This document shows, one piece after another, positions 33,207 through 40,876 of a stretch of DNA of 64,000 nt. The position numbers and the translations under genes are program-made. This DNA comes from Saccharopolyspora_C sp040643635. Its GTDB lineage: Bacteria > Actinomycetota > Actinomycetes > Mycobacteriales > Pseudonocardiaceae. The stretch's first letter is position 1, and each line of letters starts with the position of its first letter. The stretch is from contig NZ_JBEYUS010000027.1 in assembly GCF_040643635.1 (NCBI RefSeq), positions 9,570 through 73,569 of the forward strand, given 5' to 3'. The notes below the pieces were generated by a model, which made no database searches, was not told the DNA's origin, and saw only the letters and a list, made by a program, of their open reading frames with translations.

Positions 33207-34352
33207 TCAGCGACCCGCGGGCTGCGAACGCTCCGCGCGGCGGAAGTCGAGCGCCGGCGCCGCCTCGTACTCCTCGGCGACCATCAGCAGGAAGCGGATC
33301 TCCGAATCCAGATCAGCCCCACCGGGCAGCGGCGCCGAACTCCCGGCCGCCACGGCGCCCTGCGCCCGGACGTCCTCCGCCGCCCGCAGCCAGCAGGCCA
33401 GCACCGCCGCCGCCACCCGGCTCGGCGGCACCCCCGTCGACACCACGTGTGCGCGCGCCCGCTCGACCAGTTCGGCCGAGCAGTGCCCGCTCAACAGCAG
33501 CACCGCATCCCGGATCTCGATCACGAGCCGGTAGCACGCCAGCTCCACGGCGGCACGCGACCGGAACACCTCCCGCCCCGCAGCAGCGACCGGAACACGC
33601 CGGACCTCCGGCACCCCGGCGGTGATCTCCGCCCACAACGGCAGCAGGCGCCGCAGAACCCGGCGCTTGGCCGAGGACCCGCGCACCTCGGCCCACAGCG
33701 GGGCGGACACCCCCACCGCGAAGCACCCGGCCTGCACCCCGGTGACGAAGGGCGCGACCGACAGCGGCGACGACTCCCCCGTCGAGGCCGCGAACGCCGC
33801 CAGCGGGCAGAGCACGAGAACCGACAGGAAGAAACCCGCCCCGTACGCGAGCAGACCGAACCGCGCCCCACCCGATCCCCCGCGCACGCCCGCACGCACG
33901 CACAACCCGCACGCCACCGCGTGCGCGACGACGTGCAGCAGCAGAAAGCCCGACCAGTAGCTGTCCAGCACCGCGACCGGCACCGGCGAACCTGCGAAAC
34001 CGACCGCGGACAGATCGGAGCGGACCAGCAGCGAGACCACCACGGCCCCACCGGCCCACAGCAGCGACCTCCGAGCGCCACGCACCTGAAGGAAAGCCGA
34101 GAAGCCGTGGAGCACCAGGCAGGAACTCGTCACCGCGATCGAATTGCGCAGCACGTGCACCGCCTGCGCGCTCAGCGCGGACTCGCGCAACCACGTGCAG
34201 GAAGCGTCGGTGTGCAGCGTCATCGTCATCGCGAGCCCGGCTCCGACGAGCCAGAACACCCGGGTCCGGCGCTGCCGCACCGCCTGCGGTGCGCGGAACA
34301 GGACCGCGAGCCAGAGCGCCCCGATGCCCGCGAACTCCATCATCGAGCTCAC
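33207..34352 (-). CDS. MAB_1171c/DUF6545-type integral membrane protein
   Basis: A 381-residue protein with about seven hydrophobic helices in the first 230 residues and a soluble helical C-terminal half (RRLLPLWAEITAGVPEV near 240, then VIEIRDAVLLLSGH). This layout is that of the actinobacterial MAB_1171c putative transporter group. GTG 34352 overlaps the ImmA stop (GTGA). The usual partner set is an XRE regulator plus an ImmA-like protease; only the protease is adjacent. Function unknown; signal sensing at the membrane is a reasonable guess. Confidence 0.78.
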   Translation of the reverse strand: MSSMMEFAGIGALWLAVLFRAPQAVRQRRTRVFWLVGAGLAMTMTLHTDASCTWLRESALSAQAVHVLRNSIAVTSSCLVLHGFSAFLQVRGARRSLLWAGGAVVVSLLVRSDLSAVGFAGSPVPVAVLDSYWSGFLLLHVVAHAVACGLCVRAGVRGGSGGARFGLLAYGAGFFLSVLVLCPLAAFAASTGESSPLSVAPFVTGVQAGCFAVGVSAPLWAEVRGSSAKRRVLRRLLPLWAEITAGVPEVRRVPVAAAGREVFRSRAAVELACYRLVIEIRDAVLLLSGHCSAELVERARAHVVSTGVPPSRVAAAVLACWLRAAEDVRAQGAVAAGSSAPLPGGADLDSEIRFLLMVAEEYEAAPALDFRRAERSQPAGR

Positions 34353-34936
34353 CGCAGCGGCGGCCACGGGGTCACCGCGAACCCGAACGCCTCCTCGATT
34401 CCGCCCACCCGCACCGGAGTCGGCAGAATTCGGCTGCCCAGCAGCACCGCGATCTCCTCCGCCTCCCGCTCGGCCGCGGCACCGTGCCCGCCGTGCGAGC
34501 GGGCCAGCAACCGGGACACCGTTCCCGGGTCGAGGTCCGGGACCATCCGCCGAAATTGCGCAGCCCGCCGCTCCGAGTGATCAGCGGGTTCCGCTCCACC
34601 GTGCGCGAGGATGTGGCCGATCTCGTGCAGGATGATGTGCTTTCGGTGCAGTTCGCTGGTACGCGGCTCGACGAAAACGTAGTCGGTGTCCGCGGCTTCC
34701 ACCCAGAGCCCGTGCGGACGCGCCGAATTCGCCACCCCCGGAAAGGGGAGCACGCGCAGCGGACGTTTCCGGCGCGCGGAGATGCACTCGATCAACTCTT
34801 CCATCGAACAGACGGCAGGCAGCGCCAATTCCTTGATCAGCCTGCGGAAACGCGCGCGCGAACGCCACCCCTCCAGCACCGGAAGCCCTCCCCGGTCACA
34901 TGTCCACCCCAGTACGCTGAGCACTCTGTCCGACAC
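34349..34936 (-). CDS. ImmA/IrrE-like zinc metallopeptidase
   Basis: A 195-residue protein with the zinc motif HEIGH (about residues 104-108, in HIILHEIGHILAHGG), an N-terminal helical part (VLEGWRSRARFRRLI) and DTDYVFVEPRTSELHRKH just before the motif. ImmA-type proteases cleave XRE repressors. The start is uncertain: GTG 34936 lies next to GCGGAAA, GTG 34924 is better spaced. It is coupled to the MAB_1171c gene downstream. Its XRE target could be the regulator at 21730-22188; this is inference. Confidence 0.8.
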   Translation of the reverse strand: MSDRVLSVLGWTCDRGGLPVLEGWRSRARFRRLIKELALPAVCSMEELIECISARRKRPLRVLPFPGVANSARPHGLWVEAADTDYVFVEPRTSELHRKHIILHEIGHILAHGGAEPADHSERRAAQFRRMVPDLDPGTVSRLLARSHGGHGAAAEREAEEIAVLLGSRILPTPVRVGGIEEAFGFAVTPWPPLR

Positions 34937-35073
34937 TTTCCGCTACAGTCAATGCATCCTGCGTCACAGCGCACGAAAATCGCACCCCCTTAACAGAAGG
35001 TTCACGTTCTCACGAACGATTTCCAGATAGTGGGCGAAATGGCGCGGCACCGCGCGGAAATGGAGCGGCGCCC

Positions 35074-35097
35074 GGTCCCGGTGTCGGAACCGGGACC
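35074..35097. terminator. short perfect hairpin
   Basis: GGTCCCGGT (35074-35082) pairs with ACCGGGACC (35089-35097) around a 6-nt loop, between the gene fossil and the ImmA promoter. It could end transcripts running leftward from the amidohydrolase. Confidence 0.5.
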
Positions 35098-35102
35098 ACC
35101 GC

Positions 35103-35419
35103 GATCAGGCGGCGGGGCCGACCTCGATGCACGCGCACCGGACACCGCGGACCTTGTTCGCAGTACGCCCGCTCCCACGTCGGCGCCGCCGTCGGCCCGC
35201 ACGTCGTGATCGTCGAGCACGTCGAGACCGGCACCGTCCCCGGGTCCGACGTGGAGTCCATCGTGCACCTCGAAGGGCCGCGGCCCTCGAAGGAGTTCCC
35301 GCTACACGGGGCCTTCTACCGCCGCGACCCGGCCCCCACCGCGGTCGTGCACCTGCACTCCAGGCACGGCACCCCGTGGGACGCGGCGGCCTGATCAGGC
35401 GGCGGGTTCGACCTCGATG
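35103..35419. repeat. 27-bp direct repeat flanking the gene fossil
   Basis: 35103-35129 and 35393-35419 are 27-bp direct repeats with two mismatches (gatcaggcggcggg-nn-cgacctcgatg). The right copy is the 3' end of the amidohydrolase gene, coding for its last residues; the left copy is a detached duplicate, after which similarity fades. Confidence 0.7.
35185..35394 (+). pseudogene. chimeric fossil: TetR C-terminus fused to otnC fragments
   Basis: 35185-35267 is colinear with 37085-37167, the C-terminal coding part of the TetR gene at 36596 (VIVEHVETGTVPGSDVES against VIVEHVKAGTVPRSEVES). 35266-35368 matches otnC 21003-21105 with 9 mismatches in 103 bp by eye (RPSKEFPLHGAFYRRDP). The last 25 bp match the otnC end (GTPWD). 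All segments keep their native frames and form an open frame of about 62 codons ending at TGA 35394. It lacks the DNA-binding and catalytic parts, so I treat it as a non-functional mosaic; a translated product cannot be excluded. Confidence 0.8.
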
Positions 35420-36477
35420 TCGGCGCACCAGATCCGGCGGAGCGCCCGGGTGGCGGTGATGTCGGCGAGCGGATCGCCGTCGACGAGCACCAGGTCGGCG
35501 CGCAGTCCCGGGGCGATGCTCCCCCGGTCGGCGAGCCCGAAGTACCGGGCGGGCAGCGAGGTCGCCGCGCGCAGCGCCTCCAGCGGGGTGAGCCCGGCCG
35601 CCACCAGCAGTTCCAGCTCGTGGTGCAGGCTGCTGCCGTGCGGCACCGGCGACGGCGACCCGGGCTGGGTGTTCGCGTCGGTCCCGGCGAGCACCGGAAC
35701 CCCGGCGCGGTGCAGCGCGCCGACGCTGCGCGGCGCGGCCTCGTAGGCCTGCGGGAATCCCTTGGCGGTGGCGATGCCCTCCATCATGGCCAGCGTCGGC
35801 ACGGCCACCGTCCCGGCCGCGACGGCGCGGGCGATGTCGGCCTCGGCCAGCGGGGCGCCCAGCGGGGTGTGCGTGACGATGTCGGCGCCGACGTCCAGGG
35901 CCAGTGCCCAGGCGCCGGGCGTGCTGGCGTGCGCGACGACCTGCTCGCCCTGCTCGTGCGCGGCTTCGACGAGGGCGACCGCGGTGTCCCGGTCCGGGCC
36001 GCCGTCGCCCGGGGCCTCCAGCACGATCTTGATGTAGTCGGAGCCTTCGGCGACGCGCGCCCGCACGAAGCGGCGCGCCTCGGCCGGGTCGTGCAGCACG
36101 GCCTCCGCGGGCATGCCGGGGATGTGGTTGTGCGGGCCGGACGGCCCGATCCCGGGGGTGCCCGCGCTGCGGATGTCGGCGGCGCCGGTCGTGCCGCGCA
36201 GCGCGTCGACGAAGTCGGCGGGCCAGGACGCCATGTCCAGGCCGGTCGTCACCCCGTGCTCGGCGAGCCGCCGCAGCGTTTCCGGGCCCTGCAGGTGGAC
36301 GTGCGCGTCGATCAGGCCGGGCAGCAGCACCGCGCCGCCGCCGTCGACGACCTGCGCGCCGCGCTCGTCGCCGCCGATCAGGCCCGCGTCCAGCACGACG
36401 GTGGTGGGCTCCCCGATGCGGTGGCCGTCGAAGGGCCGGACGTCGCGCAGGGCGATCTTCGCGGGCTGGGTGCTCAT
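35395..36477 (-). CDS. amidohydrolase family protein (prolidase/imidazolonepropionase-like)
   Basis: A 360-residue metal-dependent amidohydrolase. The metal motif DAHVHL is near residue 65, a lysine in YIKIVLEAPG near 155, histidines in VVAHASTP and THTPLG (about 190 and 212), and the acidic ligand in AGTDANT near 268. A C-terminal beta-sandwich re-forms around LVLVDGDPL. ATG 36477 follows CGGGAG; a start 24 bp upstream would overlap the operator. It is divergent from a TetR gene that probably represses it. Substrate unknown. Confidence 0.87.
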   Translation of the reverse strand: MSTQPAKIALRDVRPFDGHRIGEPTTVVLDAGLIGGDERGAQVVDGGGAVLLPGLIDAHVHLQGPETLRRLAEHGVTTGLDMASWPADFVDALRGTTGAADIRSAGTPGIGPSGPHNHIPGMPAEAVLHDPAEARRFVRARVAEGSDYIKIVLEAPGDGGPDRDTAVALVEAAHEQGEQVVAHASTPGAWALALDVGADIVTHTPLGAPLAEADIARAVAAGTVAVPTLAMMEGIATAKGFPQAYEAAPRSVGALHRAGVPVLAGTDANTQPGSPSPVPHGSSLHHELELLVAAGLTPLEALRAATSLPARYFGLADRGSIAPGLRADLVLVDGDPLADITATRALRRIWCADIEVEPAA

Positions 36478-36495
36478 GTGCGACTCCCGTTTAAG

Positions 36496-36519
36496 AGACA
36501 TGTCTGTTCACTAAGAACA
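36496..36519. promoter_or_regulatory. overlapping palindromes, TetR operator candidate
   Basis: AGACATGTCT (36496-36505, perfect) abuts TGTTC-actaa-GAACA (36505-36519, perfect arms) in the 118-bp gap between the amidohydrolase and the divergent TetR gene. Likely operator for that regulator. Confidence 0.6.
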
Positions 36520-36595
36520 CCGTACGCTCGCCCCCCTCGCGACGCGCGGCGGGCCGGGCTACGCGCACCCCTGCCTCGGGGGCTATACAGGTCGA

Positions 36596-37204
36596 GTGAG
36601 CACCGCACCCCACGAGGACTCCGCGCCACGGCCCCGCAGGCGGGGCGCGGCGCTGCTCCACGCGATCTACCTGACCACGCTGGAAGAACTGGCGCACACC
36701 AGCTTCGAAGAGCTCAGCTTCGACAAGATCGCCACCAAGGCGGGCGCGGGCAAGGCCTCGCTGTACCGGCGCTGGAGCAGCCCCGCCGAACTGGTGCTGG
36801 CCGCGCTCGCCGACCCGGTCACCGGCTTCGCCGAGACCCCCGACCCGCGGACCGGCTCGCTGCGCGACGACCTGGTGGCGGTGCTGAGCGGGCTCGCCGC
36901 CGCGCTGGACGAACCGCAGGGCCGCGCGCTGCGGCCGCTGCTGACGCAGAGCTCCCGGCACCCCGAGCTCTACGAGCGGGTGTTCCAGCAGGTCGTCGAG
37001 CCCCGGCAGGAGCTGCTGCTGCGGATCCTGCGCGCAGGCGCCGAACGCGGCGAAGCCGACCCGGACGCGATCACCCCGCGCATCGCCGCCGTGGGCCCCC
37101 GCCTGGTGATCGTCGAGCACGTCAAGGCCGGCACCGTCCCCCGGTCCGAAGTGGAATCCATCGTGGACGAAGTGCTGCTGCGCCTGCTCGCACCCCGCCG
37201 CTGA
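36596..37204 (+). CDS. TetR/AcrR family regulator of the amidohydrolase
   Basis: A 202-residue regulator. The helix-turn-helix is about residues 38-62 (FDKIATKAGAGKASLYRRW), and the C-terminal domain is of the TetR_C type with a long dimerisation helix. GTG 36596 lies only 8 bp after a TATACA hexamer (36583-36588), so the message may be leaderless. It is divergent from the amidohydrolase and its promoter contains the double palindrome. Its last codons (VIVEHVKAGTVPRSEVES) recur in the chimeric fossil 1.9 kb to the left. Confidence 0.88.
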   Translation: MSTAPHEDSAPRPRRRGAALLHAIYLTTLEELAHTSFEELSFDKIATKAGAGKASLYRRWSSPAELVLAALADPVTGFAETPDPRTGSLRDDLVAVLSGLAAALDEPQGRALRPLLTQSSRHPELYERVFQQVVEPRQELLLRILRAGAERGEADPDAITPRIAAVGPRLVIVEHVKAGTVPRSEVESIVDEVLLRLLAPRR

Positions 37205-37208
37205 CGCG

Positions 37209-37244
37209 GATCGAGGCCCCCGGCGGGAACCGGAGGCCTCGATC
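37209..37244. terminator. bidirectional hairpin between TetR and GH92 genes
   Basis: GATCGAGGCC (37209-37218) and GGCCTCGATC (37235-37244) are perfect complements with a 16-nt loop, located between two convergent stop codons. Confidence 0.85.
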
Positions 37245-37257
37245 GGATAGCGCGGGA

Positions 37258-39570
37258 TCAGCCGAACGACGGCGGCGCGTCCTCCGGAGCACTGCCCCAC
37301 CCGGTGTTCGGCTCGGTGCCGAGGGTGTAGTCGAGCGTGCCGCCTTCGGCGACGAACCGCTCGGACAGCCACGGCTTCCCGGTCCGCTCCCCGTTCACCG
37401 ACAGGTCCTGCACGTACTTCGCGTCCTGCGACGCGTCGGGCGCGTTGACGGTGATGGTGGTGCCGTTGCCCCGGTCGATGCTGATCGACGGGAACAGCGG
37501 GCTGGCCAGCACCAGGTCCGAACGACCCGGTGCCTCCGGGTACATGCCCAGCGCCGCCCACACCGACCAGGACGACATCTGGCCGAGGTCGTCGTTGCCG
37601 ACGAGGCCGTCCGGTTCGGCGCTGAACAGCTCGGTCAGCGAGCGGCGCACCACGTCCTGCGTCTTGTGCGGCTGCCCGGCGTAGGCGTAGGCCCACGGGG
37701 TGTTCGCGGACGGCTCGTTGCCGAGGTACGCGTGCGGTTCCTCCGGTCCGGCGTTGAGCTCGGCGAAGAACTCGTCGAGCCGCGCCCCGGCCTGCTCGTT
37801 CCCGCCCATCCGGTCGAACAGCCCCGCGTGGTCGAACGGCACCATCCAGGCGTACTGGGCGGCGTTGCCCTCCACGTAGCCGTCCTGCTGGGCGAGGTCG
37901 AACTCGGGCCAGGACCCGTCCGCCTTGCGCGGCTGGATCCAGCCGCTGTCCGGGTTGACCAGGTTCTGCCAGTTCCGCGCGCGCTGCTGGAACTCGTCGC
38001 GCGCCCCGGTGTCGCCGATCCGGTCGGCGAACTGGGAGATGGCGAAGTCGGAGCTGGTGTACTCCAGCGTCGTCGACACCGAGCCCCACGATTCCTCGTC
38101 CTCGGCGGGGATGTAGCCGAGTTCGCCGTACTGCTCGTGCACCGGCCGCTCGTCCTCGTTCGCCGCCCCGGCGCGCATCCGCTCCAGCGCCTGGCCGGTG
38201 TCGAAGTCGGTGGCGCCGAACGCGTGCGCGCTGGAGATCATGATCGGCAGCGGGTCGCCGGTCATCACGCCGGTGCCGCCGTTGGCGACGGTCCAGCGGT
38301 CGAAGTAACCGCCCTGCGCGGACTGGTTCACCGCGGACTGCGCGATGTCCGAGGCGATGTCCGGGGCGATCAGCGCGACCAGCTGGGTCTGCGAGCGGTA
38401 CACGTCCCAGCCGGAGTAGTTGGCGTACTGGACGTGGCCCTGCTCGGCCTGGTGCACCTCGCCGTCGAAACCGGTGTAGTTCCCGTCGACGTCGCTGAAC
38501 ACGTTGGGGTGCAGCAGCGAGTGGTACAGCCCGGTGTAGAGCCGCCGCCGGTCCTGGTCGCTGCCGCCGCCGACGTCGATCCGGCCGAGCATCTCGTTCC
38601 ACGCCGCGCGGGTGCCGTCGCGGACCTGGTCGAGCCCGCGGTCGCCGAGCTCCGCCGCGGCGTTGGCCTTCGCGCCGTCCAGGCTGACGAACGACATGCC
38701 GACGCGGGCGGTGACGGTGCGTTCGGCGCCCGGGTCGAAGGAGACGAAGGCCTGCGCGCCGTCGTCCTGCGCCTGCTGCCGGTTCGCGGCCCCGGTGCCC
38801 GATCCGGAGATCTCCTTCGCCGAGGTGTCGACCCGGCCGTCGCGGACGACGCCGCTGCTGGTGAAGTCGTGGTCGAACTCGGCGTGGAAGTAGACGCGGT
38901 ATTCGTTGGAGCCGCCGCAGAATCCGCCGCCGTCGCTGTAACCGTCGATGCTGTTGCCGTTGATGGTCAGCGAGCCCGATGCGTCGTTGAACGCCTTCGC
39001 CGCGTCGATCGACAGCGAGGCGGTCTCGCCCTCGGGGTAGGTGAACCGGGCGAGGCCCGCGCGCTGGGTCGCGGTGAGCTCGGTGCGCAGCCCGTTGTCG
39101 AAGGTGACGTCGTAGGCACCGGGCGAGGCCGACTCGTTCTCGTGCGAGAACGGGTAGTCCGGTGCCGGGGCGTCGCCGAGCGTCGGCAGGAACGGGATGT
39201 TGCCGAAGTCCCCGCACCCGGCGCCGGAGATGTGGGTGAGGCTGAACCCGCGGATCCGGTCGTCCTCGTACTGGTAGCCGCCGTGCTGGTACTCGGCGGT
39301 GTCCGGGCTCCACTGCATCATCCCGAACGGCGCGACCGCGCCGGGGAAGGTGTTGCCCGCTCCCCCGCCGTGGCCGAAGTCGGGACCACCCGGCTTGGTG
39401 CCGGTGAACGGGTTGACGTACTGCGCCGGGTCTTCGACGCCCGGCGCGGCCGGGGCGGCGACGGCCGGGACCGCGGAGCCCGGCAGGGCCAGTGCAGTGA
39501 CCAGTCCGACGGCTCCGGCCAGCATCGATCTGTTCCGGCCGGATGTGCGTCTGCGCCTGGAGGTGCGCAT
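37258..39570 (-). CDS. secreted GH92 alpha-mannosidase
   Basis: A 770-residue exported glycoside hydrolase family 92 enzyme, a calcium-dependent exo-alpha-mannosidase type that releases mannose from glycans. An Arg-rich n-region (RTSRRRRTSG) and hydrophobic core ending AVPAVAAPA form the signal. Family hallmarks: YVNPFTGT near 50, GHGGGAGNTFPGA near 65, GFSLTHISGAGC near 108, YSGWDVYRSQTQL near 400, NDDLGQMSSWSVWAALGMYP near 680. Start ATG 39570 has AGGAGAGGAG. Length is normal. Its promoter region carries a LacI-type palindrome far upstream. Confidence 0.93.
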   Translation of the reverse strand: MRTSRRRRTSGRNRSMLAGAVGLVTALALPGSAVPAVAAPAAPGVEDPAQYVNPFTGTKPGGPDFGHGGGAGNTFPGAVAPFGMMQWSPDTAEYQHGGYQYEDDRIRGFSLTHISGAGCGDFGNIPFLPTLGDAPAPDYPFSHENESASPGAYDVTFDNGLRTELTATQRAGLARFTYPEGETASLSIDAAKAFNDASGSLTINGNSIDGYSDGGGFCGGSNEYRVYFHAEFDHDFTSSGVVRDGRVDTSAKEISGSGTGAANRQQAQDDGAQAFVSFDPGAERTVTARVGMSFVSLDGAKANAAAELGDRGLDQVRDGTRAAWNEMLGRIDVGGGSDQDRRRLYTGLYHSLLHPNVFSDVDGNYTGFDGEVHQAEQGHVQYANYSGWDVYRSQTQLVALIAPDIASDIAQSAVNQSAQGGYFDRWTVANGGTGVMTGDPLPIMISSAHAFGATDFDTGQALERMRAGAANEDERPVHEQYGELGYIPAEDEESWGSVSTTLEYTSSDFAISQFADRIGDTGARDEFQQRARNWQNLVNPDSGWIQPRKADGSWPEFDLAQQDGYVEGNAAQYAWMVPFDHAGLFDRMGGNEQAGARLDEFFAELNAGPEEPHAYLGNEPSANTPWAYAYAGQPHKTQDVVRRSLTELFSAEPDGLVGNDDLGQMSSWSVWAALGMYPEAPGRSDLVLASPLFPSISIDRGNGTTITVNAPDASQDAKYVQDLSVNGERTGKPWLSERFVAEGGTLDYTLGTEPNTGWGSAPEDAPPSFG

Positions 39571-40086
39571 CGTGCTCCTCTCCTGGGAGGTCGGGGCGGT
39601 TCGGTGCCGGACGAGGCGGATCCGCGCCACGGCGAACGGGGACGACCGCGGTTCCGCGGACGCGGAACGGGTCGGGTGGAATCGGAATTGTTCGCGGCGG
39701 GCCGAGTTCGCGGATTTTCCCGTTCAGGCCCGAGGAATCACGGACCGCATTCCGGCGGCCGTTTCCCGTCGATCATCGAGGCGGATTCGGTGGTGCGTGC
39801 GGCGGCGGCCCGCCCGGCCACGGCAGCGGCGCGACCACCGGGAACACCGCGCGGAATCCTCGGAGGCAGCGGGAAGAACAGCCCGGATCGCGCACAGATC
39901 CCCCATGACAACGTTGTCCATCGCGGCGAGATCAACCGTACAGATCGGACTCGGCGACGGCAATCATCCGCGCTGCGTGCGCCGCCCGGAGCAGCGGATT
40001 CCGGATGCGTTTCCATCCGTTCAGGGCAATGCGCGCACCCGCGCTCCCACATTTCCCAGTAAAAGGGGAAATCCCGGGAACGGCGG
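39571..40086. other. 516-bp upstream region of the GH92 gene
   Basis: No coding frame here has family-like sequence. It contains one strong operator-like palindrome (39906-39919). The 335 bp between that site and the mannosidase start are unexplained and may be a long transcript leader. Confidence 0.5.
39906..39919. promoter_or_regulatory. LacI-family operator (TGACAACGTTGTCC)
   Basis: GACAACGTTGTC is a perfect 12-bp palindrome. TGACAACGTTGTCA-like sites are known operators of LacI-family sugar regulators in streptomycetes, which fits control of the mannosidase. No lacI gene is in the window. Confidence 0.65.
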
Positions 40087-40656
40087 TCAGTTCGGGAGCA
40101 GCTCGGCGGCGAGCCGCTTGCCCAGTTCGATCGGTTCGGTGCCGCGGCTGAACTTGGAGCCCGCGACCGCGCCGTCGTAGATCAGCCGGATCCGCTCGGC
40201 GGTCGCTTCGGGATCGGCGGCACCCGACCGGGCGGCGAGGTCCACGAGCAGCTCGTGCAGCCAGGTGCGGTGCCGGTCGATGGCGGCGCGCGCCGGGTGC
40301 TGCGGATCGGGGAACTCGGTGGCGGCGTTGAGGTAGAGGCAGCCGCGGAACCGCCGGTTCAGCGCGGCGCCGTGCGCGAGGTCGAACAGCGCCAGGACCT
40401 TCTCGCGCGGCGAGTCCAGTTCGGCGGCGGCCTTCTCCCACTTGCCGCGGTCGGCCTCGTCCTGGTCGTCGAGGTAGGCGGCGATGAGGCCGTCCTTGGA
40501 GCCGTAGGCGTGGTAGAGGCTGGCCCGCGCGACCCCGGCCTCGGCGAGCACCCGGTCGATGCCGACCGCGCGGATGCCCTCCCGCACGAACAGGGTTCCG
40601 GCCGCGTCCAGGAGTCGCTGGGCGGGGGCGGCTGCGCCGGATCGCGTGGTGGCCAT
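40087..40656 (-). CDS. TetR/AcrR family regulator (LmrA/YxaF-like)
   Basis: A 189-residue regulator with an N-terminal helix-turn-helix (GIDRVLAEAGVARASLYHAY, residues about 30-50) and a C-terminal domain with the CLYLNAATEFPD stretch typical of the LmrA/YxaF/QacR-like group. ATG 40656 is chosen over GTG 40662; the two cannot be separated on ribosome-site strength. It is divergent from the sulfonate locus, and a near-palindrome lies between. Confidence 0.85.
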   Translation of the reverse strand: MATTRSGAAAPAQRLLDAAGTLFVREGIRAVGIDRVLAEAGVARASLYHAYGSKDGLIAAYLDDQDEADRGKWEKAAAELDSPREKVLALFDLAHGAALNRRFRGCLYLNAATEFPDPQHPARAAIDRHRTWLHELLVDLAARSGAADPEATAERIRLIYDGAVAGSKFSRGTEPIELGKRLAAELLPN

Positions 40657-40680
40657 GGACACAGCCTAACATCGATGGAC

Positions 40681-40694
40681 AGAACGATCGGTCT
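40681..40694. promoter_or_regulatory. TetR-type operator AGAACGATCGGTCT
   Basis: An AGAnCGATCGnTCT palindrome with one mismatched pair, in the short gap between the TetR gene and the leader peptide. Sites of the form AGACCGATCGGTCT are typical for this TetR group. It would cover the promoter of the sulfonate locus. Confidence 0.65.
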
Positions 40695-40711
40695 AGCTCT
40701 AGGGTGGTGGC

Positions 40712-40795
40712 ATGCCAGGTTCGGAGCTCGTGCGGCGGTTGCAGGTGGACCTGCTCCGCATCGCCAGCGCGATCTGTCCCGCTCCCCTGGCCTGA
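40712..40795 (+). CDS. 27-residue sulfur-responsive leader peptide
   Basis: A tiny gene, ATG 40712 to TGA 40795, encoding MPGSELVRRLQVDLLRIASA then ICPAPLA. VDLLR(I/V)ASA(I/L)C is the signature of the actinobacterial putative leader peptides that precede sulfonate/sulfur-assimilation operons; the cysteine near the end suggests attenuation sensitive to cysteine supply. It sits 81 bp before the first gene of a sulfonate-type ABC locus, exactly where such leaders occur. It was found by reading the sequence directly. Confidence 0.75.
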   Translation: MPGSELVRRLQVDLLRIASAICPAPLA

Positions 40796-40876
40796 ACCCC
40801 TCTCGCGCCATCCGCGCGGACGACGTGTCCCGTCGTCCGCTGCCGCGCATCCCCCTGCCCGCACGGAGGCTCCGCC

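Noticed and set aside
39724..39963. Small gene in the GH92 upstream region
   Set aside because: No ribosome site, Arg-rich content and no conserved pattern.
35620..40062. A plus-strand frame of 1480 codons opposite the amidohydrolase and GH92 genes
   Set aside because: It is antisense to genes with clear family motifs and has low-complexity Val/Gly/Arg composition.
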